A DNA stretch of 44,202 nt from Phoronis australis (taxonomy: Eukaryota > Phoronida > Phoronidae): positions 432,560-476,761 of the forward strand of contig NMRA01000171.1 in assembly GCA_002633005.1 (NCBI GenBank), read 5' to 3'. The first letter of the stretch is position 1. The number at the start of each line of letters is the position of its first letter. The notes beneath the pieces were generated by a model. The model ran no database searches. It saw only the letters and a program-made list of their open reading frames with translations, and was not told the DNA's origin. The position numbers and the translations under genes were made by a program. Positions 12,232 to 23,637 of the stretch are shown piece after piece.

Positions 12232-14054
12232 CTGAAACATAAAGGAAACAATGTACATTATGTAATTAGAGAGCAGACCATTGAAATGCACCCACGACTG
12301 CACAGCGCCAATATATTTCTAAGCGTGTTTATTACTACCATGATACAGCATATACATACTTTGAGGGGTGACACTTGCAGAAATAGAATGAGGTAGACAG
12401 CGAAACCAAGAACATCAACAACTACGATCCTTATTTCACCAACGCACAGTCAATGATAAACAATGATGATCCTTCGAGCAGTTTGGCAAATAGAGGCAGA
12501 TGCCAAAAACAAGCAAAAATGATAAAAATGGACACAAGAGAGAAACAGATTACGTAGAATTCGTCTGAAAATGGCAAAAATTTTAATGTTGATGTCTCCA
12601 TAACAAAAATCGATCCACCAAATTTCATGAATATCCATTAAGGAACTTGGTTGATATAGAGGCTAATGTAAAAAAATAAAACTGCCACTAGAGGACACTG
12701 TGGTAATCAAATTTGTATAAAATTTTTCTTGTGGCTTCCCATCCATGACAGGAATATGTCTGCAAAATTCACAAAACATCAAGGTGTTCTGGAGATACTG
12801 CAGTGGACACCGAATGGACACTGGATGGCATAATGCATTCACAAATACATGTAGGTGTATAACCACTGTTTTGCAATCTCCTAAAAATGCAAATGCAAAC
12901 AAAACAAAGTGCGATACATTTTCCTTATAACTTAAATTTAAGTACCACTCCAGCCAACTCATTGTTCTACTGTATATGAAAACTTCATCATTCAGTTGTA
13001 GTACAGCAGTTTCCAAGAAATTCCCAATATAGCTAAACAAAACCTGGAAACATATGACCCCAGACTAAACAAACAAAAAATATTGCTTGGAGATCTTCAG
13101 AAACACATTTACATTGGGTTCTACACTACATAAACTGAAAAAAGCTGTATTGGACATGTACAGCCTCTGCCCATTAATGACCAAACAGTATTTGGGGCAT
13201 TGCCATAAAATGGGTTCTCTCGTAACTTTTTGGTTTTGAGAGGCATCTTCTTGTCAAAATAAGTAATTGTAAGAATTCGTAAGTTTATATTAAAGACAAA
13301 AAATAGATTTGATTTTAATTCAAACTTATGAAGGATTTTGATACTCTAAAGAATTGTTTTTCAATTCGTATTATGAAATAAAGCATATGAGCATGTATCT
13401 GAAATTACGTTTTTCAAGGAAAATTGGTTACTCAAGTGCTTCACTTACAATGTGTATGTGCTCAAGTTTCAATTTTTGGCACAGATGTTGGGAGGGGACA
13501 ATGTTCACAGTATAAAATTATCAATTTCACAATTCGTGGCTTTTTGTTTCGCCACGATAAATTCTCCAGGAAGCCTGCACTTCAATTCTTCACTCCCAAC
13601 CCAAACCATCATGTAATGACTCAAAAATATGCTTCAGACTCCACCGAGGTTGGCCTTTCCAGAATTTGAAATTAGCACTGCCTGCAACTTGAGTTGTTGC
13701 TGGCTCATTTGGCAATAATTCAAGATCGGACCAGCATAGTGGTGTTTTTAAACTCCAAAGGACTTCGGTTAAGAACTCAACGTTGACAGTGAAACACCGC
13801 TGAAATGTAGCTTGAATCCTTTTAATTAACCTTCGCAGTAATAATGCCAAGTTTTCAATACATGAATCCAATTCCAATATGTTATACATATATTGCCGTT
13901 ATAAATCATTTATTAATCAATACGTGACACTTTTATTTTATTTATGAAAGAAATTGCAGTCATGGTGGTCAAAAAGCATCCTACATTCTGCAGCAGTTAA
14001 CATCCGCTGCCATTTCCAGTGAGGCTGCACATGCAGCAGTGACTGACAATCAAT

Positions 14055-14360
14055 TTAGAAAAATGGACCGATAGGTGATGCATCATCTACTGATAAGTAA
14101 TTTTGGGTATAATGCCCTATCAGGCATTTTTGTCCTATGGATACCCACTCGAATAAGTTTTTTAAGCTTAAAAGCTTTGTAGCTTCATGATGATTAGGTA
14201 AACAAAAGTGGTGATATCCAATAAGCATAAACACGGTAAAGCTTTTGTTTTTCATCCCTTGGTATGTAATGTCTTGTTTGCAAAGGTATTGCATGTCAGG
14301 GTTTTGAATGTGCTGCAGCACCTCCCTACCCTGCATTACCAGAAGAGAACCATCAGGCAA
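14055..14360 (-). pseudogene. Possible decayed AlkB-like (2OG-Fe(II) oxygenase) fragment
   Basis: A 101-codon open stretch with no flanking splice sites and no conserved partner exons. Its start reads LPDGSLLVMQGREVLQHIQN followed by P. This resembles the C-terminal core of AlkB-family dioxygenases, where a G-S-L-L-x-M stretch is followed by W-x-H-x-x-P with the second iron-binding His. Here the Trp is replaced and the downstream Arg motif is not visible. The remainder (an Ile/Leu/His-rich run) is not recognisable. It lies inside TMEM132 intron 1, so it is most likely a dead retrocopy or transposon-borne fragment. The similarity is short and could be chance. Confidence 0.2.
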
Positions 14361-15762
14361 TATGATTAATCTTGTTAATTAGATTTCCGATAAGCTCAAT
14401 TAACCACAAGCCTTGAAGTGTAGCACAAAAAGTGGGTAGTCATTCTTCCAATCTAATTACAATACCCAGAGGAATAAGGATAACTTACTGACTCCTCTTA
14501 TTTTGTGAGTGAACATTTTAATGTTTACTGTCAACATGATGTATTTAGCACTACATACTTTGAAGCACTATTGGCACACAAATGAAAATCCTTGTTTTAA
14601 CCATTTTTGTCCGGAATTTGAAGTAACTGGGTCTACAAGATTTTATGAGTTTTCACATTTTTTCAACAATCTAGTTTTATTTTAAACTGACAAAAAATTT
14701 GGTAAAAGTAGGTTGTATGACCATGGATTTTCTGGGGACACCAGTTACTTAATTTTTCCTCAATTGTTGTTAGAGAATTGTAAGTAGTTCACATGACTTT
14801 ACAGGATATTTTGTACCCAGATCAAAGATGATGATTTGTTTCAATATCCCAGATAAAAGTCATTTAATTTTAAAGTTAACGGCATCAGACAAGACATATA
14901 TGTAGTCAGTAAAGAATAAAAAGACGTCATCTAGGTTAAAATTTGTTGACTTTTCCAATGTGAGACTGTGTAGTAAAAATCAGACTTAACGCTTTCACTG
15001 CCAATTTTTATCTGCACCAGGCCTTCATGCAGCGTATGTCCTGGGCGTCCATTTGGACGCCCTAGCACTAACGTAGACGCCCTGGCAAGGACGCCCAATG
15101 TATCATTTGGACGCCCTGTCAATCAGAATTTCTCCAGTTTGGACACCCACATTGAAAGATTTCTAAGACTCCCAGTTAATCAAAGGGGAAGTTGGCCCTT
15201 TCAACTCCGAAAGAAATATACAAAGTATTTAAAATGTTGCAATATTCAAACTATTTGGTAGACCTGTCAATCATCAGCACGTGGTTGGTTGCCAGAGTGT
15301 CTGCTTTCAAAAGACTCACATGCCACTGCCATTCTGTACTCTATATAGGGACATGGACCTTGCTTAACTCCAAACTGGTGTTTCAGAGCTGTAATTTCAT
15401 GTACTTCATCTTTTTTAAAAATACCAAAAGCAAAATAAATGTCATTATTTTAATAATATGATGTGCCGCAAGAATATCCCCATTTAAAATGTTTGAGTTT
15501 TCGCCTGTTTCATGCTTTTCTATGTGCGTCTAAAATGGAGCAGCAGTGACACCTGTTGTCAAAATATAAACCACACATCATCTGTGCATTTTTCTTTTGT
15601 TGGTAACTGCAGCTTTGATGACTCATTGTACAGAATATAAAGCTAGTGAAGTTGATATAATAAACTTTATAACAGAATTTGACTTGAGATGACCAAAAAC
15701 AGTGCACTCATCGTTCAACCAATATCTGTAATATCTGTAATACCCGTTTGGTAAGCTATTTG

Positions 15763-15897
15763 GCTGTTTTCGTAAATTTAAACATAAAAGTCTTGATCAA
15801 CAGTGTTTTAGTACTTAAAACAGCCCAATACAAGGGAGCTGTTTTTGTAAACTTAGGTGTAAAAGCCTTGTTCAACGCATTTTTTAATTGTAAAAAA
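15763..15897 (+). repeat. 75-bp-period direct duplication inside the hAT-like element
   Basis: About 60 bp starting GCTGTTTTCGTAAATTTAAA at 15763 recurs diverged at 15838 (GCTGTTTTTGTAAACTTAGG). Both copies share TAAAAG-CTTG-TCAAC and end in a T-rich then AAAAC/AAAAA run. It is an internal expansion of the surrounding transposon. Confidence 0.7.
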
Positions 15898-15915
15898 ACC
15901 TCACTGTGTGTGTTT

Positions 15916-15956
15916 GGGGGGGGTTACTGGTGAATGGGGTGGGGAGGGGGGTGGGT
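15916..15956 (+). other. G-rich tract with G-quadruplex potential
   Basis: At least four runs of three or more G within 41 bases (GGGGGGGG, GGGG, GGGG, GGGGGG, GGG with short loops). Structure is inferred from base pattern only. It lies inside the hAT-like element. Confidence 0.5.
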
Positions 15957-18076
15957 AATGCGGCGTTGGAATCATGGATGCCCTGGAATATTGGGAACCC
16001 CATTTTGGACACCCTATGTTCGAAATCCTAGATGAAGCCCTGATCTGCACTACTCAAAGCCAAATATAGGACATTGAGTGCAATCAGTAAAAAGGCTATG
16101 AAATTAATACAAGTAGGCATATAGTTATGAAACTTTCAGGGTGAAATGCACACACATTTTATGGTATTCTAAAACCTATGACATCATATGTTGAGATAGG
16201 TATTTGTTAGACAGAGTATTCAAAATTTCAGATGAAAAAACACTATGGTTCTACATTCCTCCAGCAGCCTCAGTACGTACTTCATCTCTTATCTCAGAAT
16301 TAAAACACATTTATCACGATTCAGAATTGTTAAACCTTGACGATGGAGAGCCTGGAGGCCACTGCATCAATTGCAATTAGACGCATAAGCGATCTACAGA
16401 AATTTCTTCAAAAAGAGCAAAAAAATTGTAAAAAGACTTTCGCTCTGGAATTCGCACCACTGTCTTCCTGTCGTCTGATAATGTCGTTAGACTTACGTTT
16501 TCTCTCACGAAAATTAGGATTAACTAGGTCAAGAACGGGCACACATCCAACACGCTGATCAACACATTTGGCAGTGAATGGGTAGCTCGTCAAATGGTGC
16601 ACTTGACAGTGAAATAGCTTTAGAGATCCTAAATAAGTTTTCTATCATTACCATTTACACACATGACTTAAGTTCATATAATTAAGTTCATAAAAAGAAC
16701 ACACTTTTTTGAAATACCTTATGTAAATATCTGCAGATGTAGCCAACTAGCAAGCAGTGTCTGACTGCAGATGGTGCAGTTGAAAAGTTACACATAAGAG
16801 ACTACAGAAACAATGTTGAAGATGAATAGTTCTTACACAATACAAGTAAACCCCTGGTATGATACACAGAACAGCAATACATACACACAACCTACCGAGA
16901 GTGGCGCAGATGAAGTAATATACCATAAGACATTATTCTGCATATCGACCAAGACTGAAGTGGGATATTACTTCATCAACGACAATTGAGGTGCTTTTTG
17001 TATTTATCCCGTACGCTTCAAATTCCTAAGTTTCTTTCATTTTTTGGCAGATTATTCAAATACTTCACTCAGACTGTTCACGTGGCGGATCACATCCTAT
17101 ATGTGTGTACTTGCACTTTAGGTTACAAGTTTTCTCTTGTAAAAGAAAGAGTTTTAAAAGTAATGATTTATTACTTGAACAGAGAAAACAAAGATGTAAA
17201 AAAGGGAACTGTGCATTGTACTTATACCATTACCTTAAAATACTTAAATAACAGCAACATTTAAAATTGGAATTACCAAGGAAACGGCCCCTGAATTGGA
17301 CACAATATAATACTGAGCATATAAAACTGAGACAGAAGTGTCATATAATTAACAGTTTTGTACCAGATGTTACGTTTGGGACCTGATTGCATGTTGAGTA
17401 TTATTTACATTTTGGGAGAGTTTGATGATTGAACTGGCTAACGGCATGGAGTCGACATTGACCTACCTTTTGAACTTTCCATATCAGAGGGCACTGTTAA
17501 AGTAGTCCCAGGAGTGCCATGCGGAAAACAATATCACAAAGCCCTATTGCACTCGACTTATTCAACACGTACGAGATAAACAACAAACCTGCTTGATTTT
17601 TCTTTCCTTCGGTAAAGAATCTTCAATTTAGGACAAAATAGCTAAAACTGCTATATTTCTATTTTCATACATTATTGCATATGCTAAAGAATTTAAAACA
17701 TTTTACAAAATGTTGTTTGGTAATAGCTAACCCACAGAAGCCATGCTTAAAGCAAAGTAAATTGTCCTGATAAATATTTTTGTTGAGAAATTTGACAAAA
17801 TGAAATTTCACCTGTCTGTCATATTGTGTCCTATAATGAAAACTTTCTACCATTCAGTAAAGAAAAAACAAACACAAGTTTAATGCTATTATTTACGGCT
17901 GGTATGAAAACCATGATTACATAACCATGCATTTTAACGGCTGGCATCACATAATCATGTAATTTAACGGGTATCCCCCGATTCATACCAAAAAAATAAA
18001 TAGTGATTATCACCAAGGAATTGGTTCTGAAACTTTTATTTTGATGGGTGGCAAGCTATGAGTAATACTAAATTTA

Positions 18077-18388
18077 CAGTGGTGGACTTAGGGGAGGGGC
18101 AAGGGGGCCATGGCCCCCCTAAAATTCTACCAGATACCATTTGGCAGTTCGGGCGCGAATTGCTGACGAGCACATGTGCGCAACCAGTGGGGCTCGGGGG
18201 GTGAATAAACAATGCATAGGCTCTGTACAAACCCCGTTTACGTTTTTTTTTTTAGTCAAAAGGTCCGCAAACCCAAAAATTCGAGACCCCAGTATCCCTA
18301 CATTTTAGGCTAGGCATGCGCATTGGCCAAAATTCTGGTTATTCCTGTGTCCTATCCCCCCTAACTCAAAATCCTGGATCCGCACCTG
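18077..18388. mobile_element. CAGTGG-ended miniature inverted-repeat transposon (312 bp)
   Basis: The left end is CAGTGGTGGACTTAGGGG and the right end, reverse-complemented, is CAGGTGCGGATCCAGGAT; both run into G-rich subterminal sequence. A perfect 5-bp direct repeat ATTTA abuts both ends (18072-18076 and 18389-18393). There is no coding capacity. The same type of end (CAGTGGCGGATCTACGGG) appears at the right edge of the window at 44178, so this is a multi-copy family. It lies within TMEM132 intron 1. Confidence 0.7.
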
Positions 18389-19482
18389 ATTTAGACTTGA
18401 ATTTGGATGTTCCAAATTTTCGGAACCATCAATTTTTACTGAAGTTATACAAATATGAAGCTAGTGACATGATAAGTAACATAACTGCCAATGGACATTT
18501 TTGGCATGTGCTCATGTAAATCAGATTGAAATTTCAAAAAACATTGAATGATAGAAAGTATATTGACAAGCTGTTAGATTTTGTTATGTTTCGTGATTTT
18601 CATATTACAGTAAAAATTCTACAATTTGGGACAACTCTGATTTGGGACACAGAAATTCAAGTAGAAATTGTTTTTTTTTGACTGTTTAGGTAGGGACTGC
18701 ATGGGGCACAGTCAACTTTGGTGTTTATCGGTTCTCAAATTTCTGACACTGTGATTTGTATTGACAGATTCTGAAAAAAGACTTGGCAATTCATAAAATT
18801 GTCTAAAATAGCTGCCAACACATGCCTCCCTATTGTTGTAACATCAACATGAATGATTGTTTGTCATCATTCTTGAATTTGGGATGAGGAATAGTGCCTA
18901 TTTCTAAAACTTGGTTCAAGGTCTGACCTTGAGCAAGAATAATTATTTTTTCACAGTGCCACACTAGAGGATTTTTTACCTTAATACAATTGAACAGTTT
19001 TCTACAGCGCCCACACTTAATTTTCAGTTGGCAAGTTAGCCGGGCTGAGGACGATCAACAGCCACCAAATCTAGCCATGTGCAGTGAGTGACTCGGTAGA
19101 TCAACCATAACTGAAAAGCTAACTTAAATGATCCCGATCTCAAGCAATAACCAAGTGGTGGCTGTTAATGTTATTAACCAAGCTCAAACATCCAGCTTAA
19201 TGAAATACAAGTTCAGCCAAGTTTTATAGCAAAAAGTAACAAAAGTGTCCCAGTGTCTTCATACATAGTTTCCTCCACACATATTTCCGAAAAATAATCA
19301 AATCTCGCTTTAGCAAAAGTGTGAAAATAACTTCTAGACTGCCAGGTTTGATGATAATAAAGAAAAATCGGCAACAGCCGATAAAACCAAGCCAGAAATA
19401 ACTTCACGAGTTTTTGAAAACCGGAAGTATGTCAGGCCAAGCAGATCGCTAACTGTCTCGGAAAACGGAAAACATGACTTAC

Positions 19483-19540
19483 CACAGGATGCTACTATGA
19501 GCGCGAGCAGAAGCCACAATTTATTATCTACAGTAGCCAT
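19483..19540 (-). CDS. TMEM132-family gene, coding exon 1 (signal peptide)
   Basis: The start codon is at 19540 in context GGGGATGG. It encodes MATVDNKLWLLLALIVASC, a short polar start followed by a Leu/Ile/Val core and a small-residue cleavage zone: a textbook signal peptide. The exon ends one base into codon 20 with donor TGTG/GTAAGTC at 19483. Exon 2 starts in the complementary phase, so the join gives SCDSTWSLDVRF. This places the mature N-terminus directly before the family-specific start of exon 2, as in other TMEM132 proteins. The upstream in-frame codon read as a start is GTG, so I chose the ATG. Assignment to TMEM132 depends on the exon 2 join, which is inferred from phase and family architecture. 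Confidence 0.65.
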
Positions 19541-20919
19541 CCCCGACCACACGAGATTTTCAACGTTTAGGCATTCTGATCACGTTCCAATGGCACTATT
19601 GCTACATAACACTAGCATTAAGGTTCAACCACATCGCCTTCCTTCCAAAAACACTGTAATCCAAGGAATCTTTTCACTGACTGACCGCAGGACTACTTTC
19701 GTTCTGTTTCGACGTTCCTACGCATGGATAAATTACCAACAGACGGATGCACAGATAAATTGAGCCTTCGTGCAGAGATGTATTGATTTTATGCTATAGA
19801 AAGGATCTTTGCGTTGGTACGCATGCATAACCTACTGCTGTGGCATGTTAGAGTTTGTCAGACTGGACGGCAATCAACGTGGGATCATTTTCAGCTAAAA
19901 TAAAACCGGTCGATACGTTGCTTGAACCTTTCAGTTCAGTTTCAAAACTAATAATGCCTCTTTCCGTAAGGCGCGGAGCTCTTGCACTCACGGTTTTGTC
20001 GATGGTCTATTTGGGCATGGAAATCATTATTTATCAGTAGAAAGGTTTGAGGTACACATTTTCTGAGGTTGAGTTGTACAGTTAACCACTTGAGTTCCTC
20101 TCCCTGACTGAGCTCAGACCATCATACGCGGAATCACCCAAGAGTCGGAAGGGAAGGCTATTTTAGAGTGAGTTCCAGAAGTTATGATTTGTGTTTTTCA
20201 TTCACATCTGGTTATAACACTAATAGTCTTATAAACGCTACACACAAGCAATTATCTTGGGCCTCTGCACGTATACATATAATGAGTATATACATATATT
20301 AATATTTACTGGTAAGGTACAGGTCAAATAAATACATATAGCCAGGGACGCCTCAAGGTTTGTCGGACCCATGCAAGACGTGTCGTAACAATCGTGCTTT
20401 CTGAATTTTTGATTTTTTCCGTTTATCATACGGGTGCAAAAAATATCCCCTACATGAATTTTTTCCTCGCAGCTGGAAAACACTTCAATGAACCCACAGA
20501 GGTAATTCCAATGGAGTGGAAATTATTAGCCTCGTTGGAATTATTTAACAAAATTTGAATAATTTCAACTGATGTTAAAAATATTGGCTGCGGTTGGAAA
20601 GCAATCAACCACATTGGAAACGACTGCAGGTACATGTTCCTATGCAGTATGGAGTTATTTTCACTTGCACGGGGTGAACGAGTCAAAAATGAGAAATGTT
20701 TGTAACTGCACTTGTTCTCAAGTTAATAGTGCATGCCCCTGATGGATGAGCTATCGTAAGGTCCGCATTTTGCCTCATCAATGTACTGCTCACTCAACAC
20801 CGACGTTCTTCAGCTTCTGGTTCTCTACATTGCAAATACATCAGTACTCATGTGAACAACTGGTGGATATTGGTCCTGAATGCTGACGTGAAGATGAAAG
20901 GCACAATCTGAGTGTGAAA
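19541..20919. other. Upstream region of the TMEM132-family gene
   Basis: This is presumably 5' UTR and promoter for the minus-strand gene. No TATA box at a convincing distance and no CpG island were recognised. Short open frames here lack ATG starts or coding character. Confidence 0.4.
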
Positions 20920-21210
20920 ATGGGAAAATTGCTCGCACTGTTCTTGTGGAAACTTTCAACTTTGTCTGCTACAGTCTCTTCTGTGCCAGTTTTTGAGACT
21001 TTCTTTTGCGTGCGAGGTCCTACTGTCGATGAACTTCACGATTGTCCCGTTGTGTACGACTGTCCAAATTTGCGTGAATGTATATCCCTCGCACTAATAA
21101 AAGGAAATTTGGTTGAAGTCTACGGCACAGAACTTGGACCACAGAAACTACTCTACTTGGCCATTATTTCGCTTATCCAATGTAAGCAATTTCAGTACGT
21201 TGGAGGGTAA
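20920..21210 (+). CDS. Uncharacterised small secreted-type ORF or first exon
   Basis: From an ATG in good context (GAAAATGG) this encodes 96 residues. The start MGKLLALFLWKLSTLSATVS is a basic then hydrophobic signal-peptide-like segment. It is followed by a Cys-containing region with Cys at about 30, 42, 48, 54 and 88 (DCPVVYDCPNLREC in the middle) and a hydrophobic run LLYLAIISLI. A donor-like CAAT/GTAAGC lies at 21181/21182, so the true product may splice out after LIQ. I do not recognise a family. A short upstream frame (ATG at 20894) ends before this start. No transcript evidence exists, and it could be a chance frame. Confidence 0.3.
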   Translation: MGKLLALFLWKLSTLSATVSSVPVFETFFCVRGPTVDELHDCPVVYDCPNLRECISLALIKGNLVEVYGTELGPQKLLYLAIISLIQCKQFQYVGG

Positions 21211-22876
21211 AATTCAAATATAAAAGAATTATTAACAGTTGGCCATGTAGTCTTCGGAGCCGGTCTCTGCCAAGTGACACAACAGTTTTTGGGTCTAACC
21301 TTGACGGTGTAAATGGACAAAACAGTGACTTCACCAACCGAAGTGTAAACTTTTCTGTTTCATTTTTCCAAATAATCCACTTACAGTAACAGGGCTGCGT
21401 TCGGTAGGAGCGAGAAACTCAGGGCAACGGAAGACCTTGCAACTACACAAGTCCTCGCGAGATATCAGTTGTGTTTCAAGTGAAGCAATTTAAGTGATTA
21501 CTTTCGCTTTTCTTGCTGGTGTCTTGCTTCTACGTCCTTCAGTATACGAGGCTTCTGCTCGGCAGTATTTTTCCACCTCTTGTCGCTTTTACAAATTGAA
21601 ATTGAAGTGTTCGAATAAAAATTCAATGGGTTTACATTAGTACAAACATGTAATGAAAGCGCAACTTCTGGGATTTTTAAAGCTGTATGAGACCACCGTG
21701 CCTTTCTTTCTTCTGCTATTGGCATCATTCTCGATCCAATGTGACGTCAGGGTCCCGCGTATTGATTGGAAAGAAGTCAATGAAACTTCAATAATGTTAC
21801 AAATGACATGCTCTAAAATAAAATAAATAAACACAGCCCGTGAACGAATACATCACATGTGATCTGTACTGGAAAAATGTTATATTGAGAAGTGTAATTT
21901 AAATTGAAATAGTGTTTAGTAAAGCAAGTAAGCTACGCCGCTGTAAACACGAGTGTTGTCGGTTGGTTGTGTAAGTTAGCCACTTAGATTTTATTGGGAA
22001 GAAACGATCATGTCTTCCGGCCAAAACCGATGTCATATTGAGTAATGTGTATTGCAACAAATTTGAGAAGGGAAAAGATTAAAGCCCAATTAAAGAAAGG
22101 GACATTGTTGGGAGATTGAAGCAGAGACTAAGATACATGAGTGACTACTGTCCACTTGTTTAATGGTTGATGCATTTTCAAGGATAGTTAAACAACTGAC
22201 TATGGGCCAATTGAAACATATGGCTGTAAGTTTATGGATCAGTTTGGATGTCCTATGGGCCATGTATTTCTTTCGATTCCAATTTTGAGTCAACATTTTA
22301 ACGTGTGTAATTGTGTCTGCTTCCGTAACACGTTGCGCGATGATTAGTGATTGAGCCTGGGAGTAATATACATATTTGATATTGGTCCTAGATTGAGCTA
22401 AATTCAATTCACCAAACATATAAACTCACATTTGGAGCTATGTTTTCACAGACTTGATGCATCGCTGTTTTGATCAATGGTATTAGAATTAACAAGCTGC
22501 TCTGGACTGCCGTTGTGTTAGAATCAGAATGCAACACCATTTAAGATAATATCAGGGGTGATATCGACGCAATTTTAATACGTCCGTTGACCAGAATCGG
22601 CAATCACAGACCGTCAATGAATATATTTATGCGTCAATGACAGGGATGATTTTAGGAGTGCGCCATGCGTCATTGGCGCAAAGAAATTCATTACTTAACT
22701 CGGTCCAACGGTCCCCAATAAACTGGAAGCAAAAAGGACAAAAAATTAACCAGTCTCACAGGTCCCAAACTGCCTCATAGACGTACACCCGAACCCACGT
22801 ATTTCTAAAAAAAATCAATGAGGAGCGGCGCGCTCCTAAAACCATTCTTACGTTTACACAAACAAATTCTTAAAAT
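21211..22876. other. Non-coding, no recognised gene
   Basis: Minus-strand open stretches at 21498-21728 and 22090-22419 exist but lack family motifs and splice context. Several CGTCAATGA-like repeats occur between 22609 and 22671. Confidence 0.4.
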
Positions 22877-22898
22877 GGGTGGTGGGGGAGGGGGAGGG
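22877..22898 (+). other. G-rich tract with G-quadruplex potential
   Basis: GGGTGGTGGGGGAGGGGGAGGG contains four G runs of three or more with 1-4 base loops. This is base pattern only. Confidence 0.45.
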
Positions 22899-23637
22899 CA
22901 AACCACCCTTGGGAAACCCCGCCAGCTCTTGTGCTCTCGCGGTTGTCTGTCAAGTATCTGCTTGCGGGGATACCTTCAGAAATACCCAACAAATTCCATA
23001 CATTGAACTACGGATTTCAACAAGGTCTGGCAACTTAACAGTCTCCAGTTCACTCTGAAGACGCTCTGTGTGTACTTTTAGCTTCGGTGTTGCCACGTGA
23101 CGAACTGACGAGATGAAGGTTTTTCTTCCGGTAACGATCTGCAAGACTGGGGTTCGGATTACTTGTAACGTTATGTATCTGCGAATATCGACTGATTCAT
23201 ATACGATTTTTGACAATGAGAAGCTAATCTATTGAGGAATTGTGATGCTTCAGTAATCTTAAATGCAGGCTAAACATATGGGGGAAGTATAATCCAACCT
23301 CCCAAAATGAATTTTTTTATGGTGGCAGACGGGTTTATAGACGCTTGTGTTTCTCCAGAACAGACGACAGTTGCACTAAATGTATCTTATTGTTTTAATT
23401 TTTATGCACGGGAGCAAACGTTTTCTGTTTCGAACCTCAACAAAAGCAGGCCGACTGCCGAGAATGCGAGCCACAAACCGGAAAACTATTTGGGTGGCGA
23501 ATAATTGTAACCACAGAACTCACTTCTGGCATCGCAGTTACTGACGTCACTGCTTCTACAAGTGTGCTTCTTGTCAACAGTTGTATTGTTATATTACAGT
23601 TAGTGTTACTGTAGCTACCAGGTGGCGAGACCGGCTT

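Larger units (their letters stand above)
15010..16050. mobile_element. hAT-like non-autonomous DNA transposon with 8-bp target duplication
   Basis: The element body is 15018-16042 (1,025 bp), flanked by perfect 8-bp direct repeats ATCTGCAC (15010-15017 and 16043-16050). Its ends are CAGGCCTTCATGCAG on the left and, reverse-complemented, CAGGGCTTCATCTAG on the right. The CAGGG-type ends and 8-bp duplication are characteristic of the hAT superfamily. There is no transposase frame. Both subterminal regions carry several GACGCCC or GACACCC motifs (15052, 15074, 15091, 15109, 15144, 16006) of the kind that can bind transposase. The element also contains a 75-bp-period duplication and a G-rich tract. 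It sits in TMEM132 intron 1. Confidence 0.8.
12232..19482 (-). other. TMEM132 intron 1 (about 7.25 kb)
   Basis: This is the intron between the signal-peptide exon and the large exon. Both boundaries are canonical and the phases agree (1/1). It hosts transposons at 15018-16042 and 18077-18388, a decayed coding remnant at 14055-14360, and otherwise only AT-rich sequence. No further coding exon is required to join exon 1 to exon 2. Confidence 0.65.

Noticed and set aside
13590-13889. 99-codon minus-strand frame in TMEM132 intron 1
   Set aside because: No recognisable motif, and the flanking exons already join in phase without it.
15748-15933. ORF with an internal protein repeat (AVFVNLNIKVL / AVFVNLGVKAL)
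   Set aside because: The repeat reflects the 75-bp DNA duplication inside a transposon; there is no ATG start and no support for expression.
22950-23216. Minus-strand coding-like stretch ending LPDLVEIRSSMYGICWVFLK
   Set aside because: No ATG start in the open part, only a mediocre donor (AAG/GTATCC), and no family recognised.
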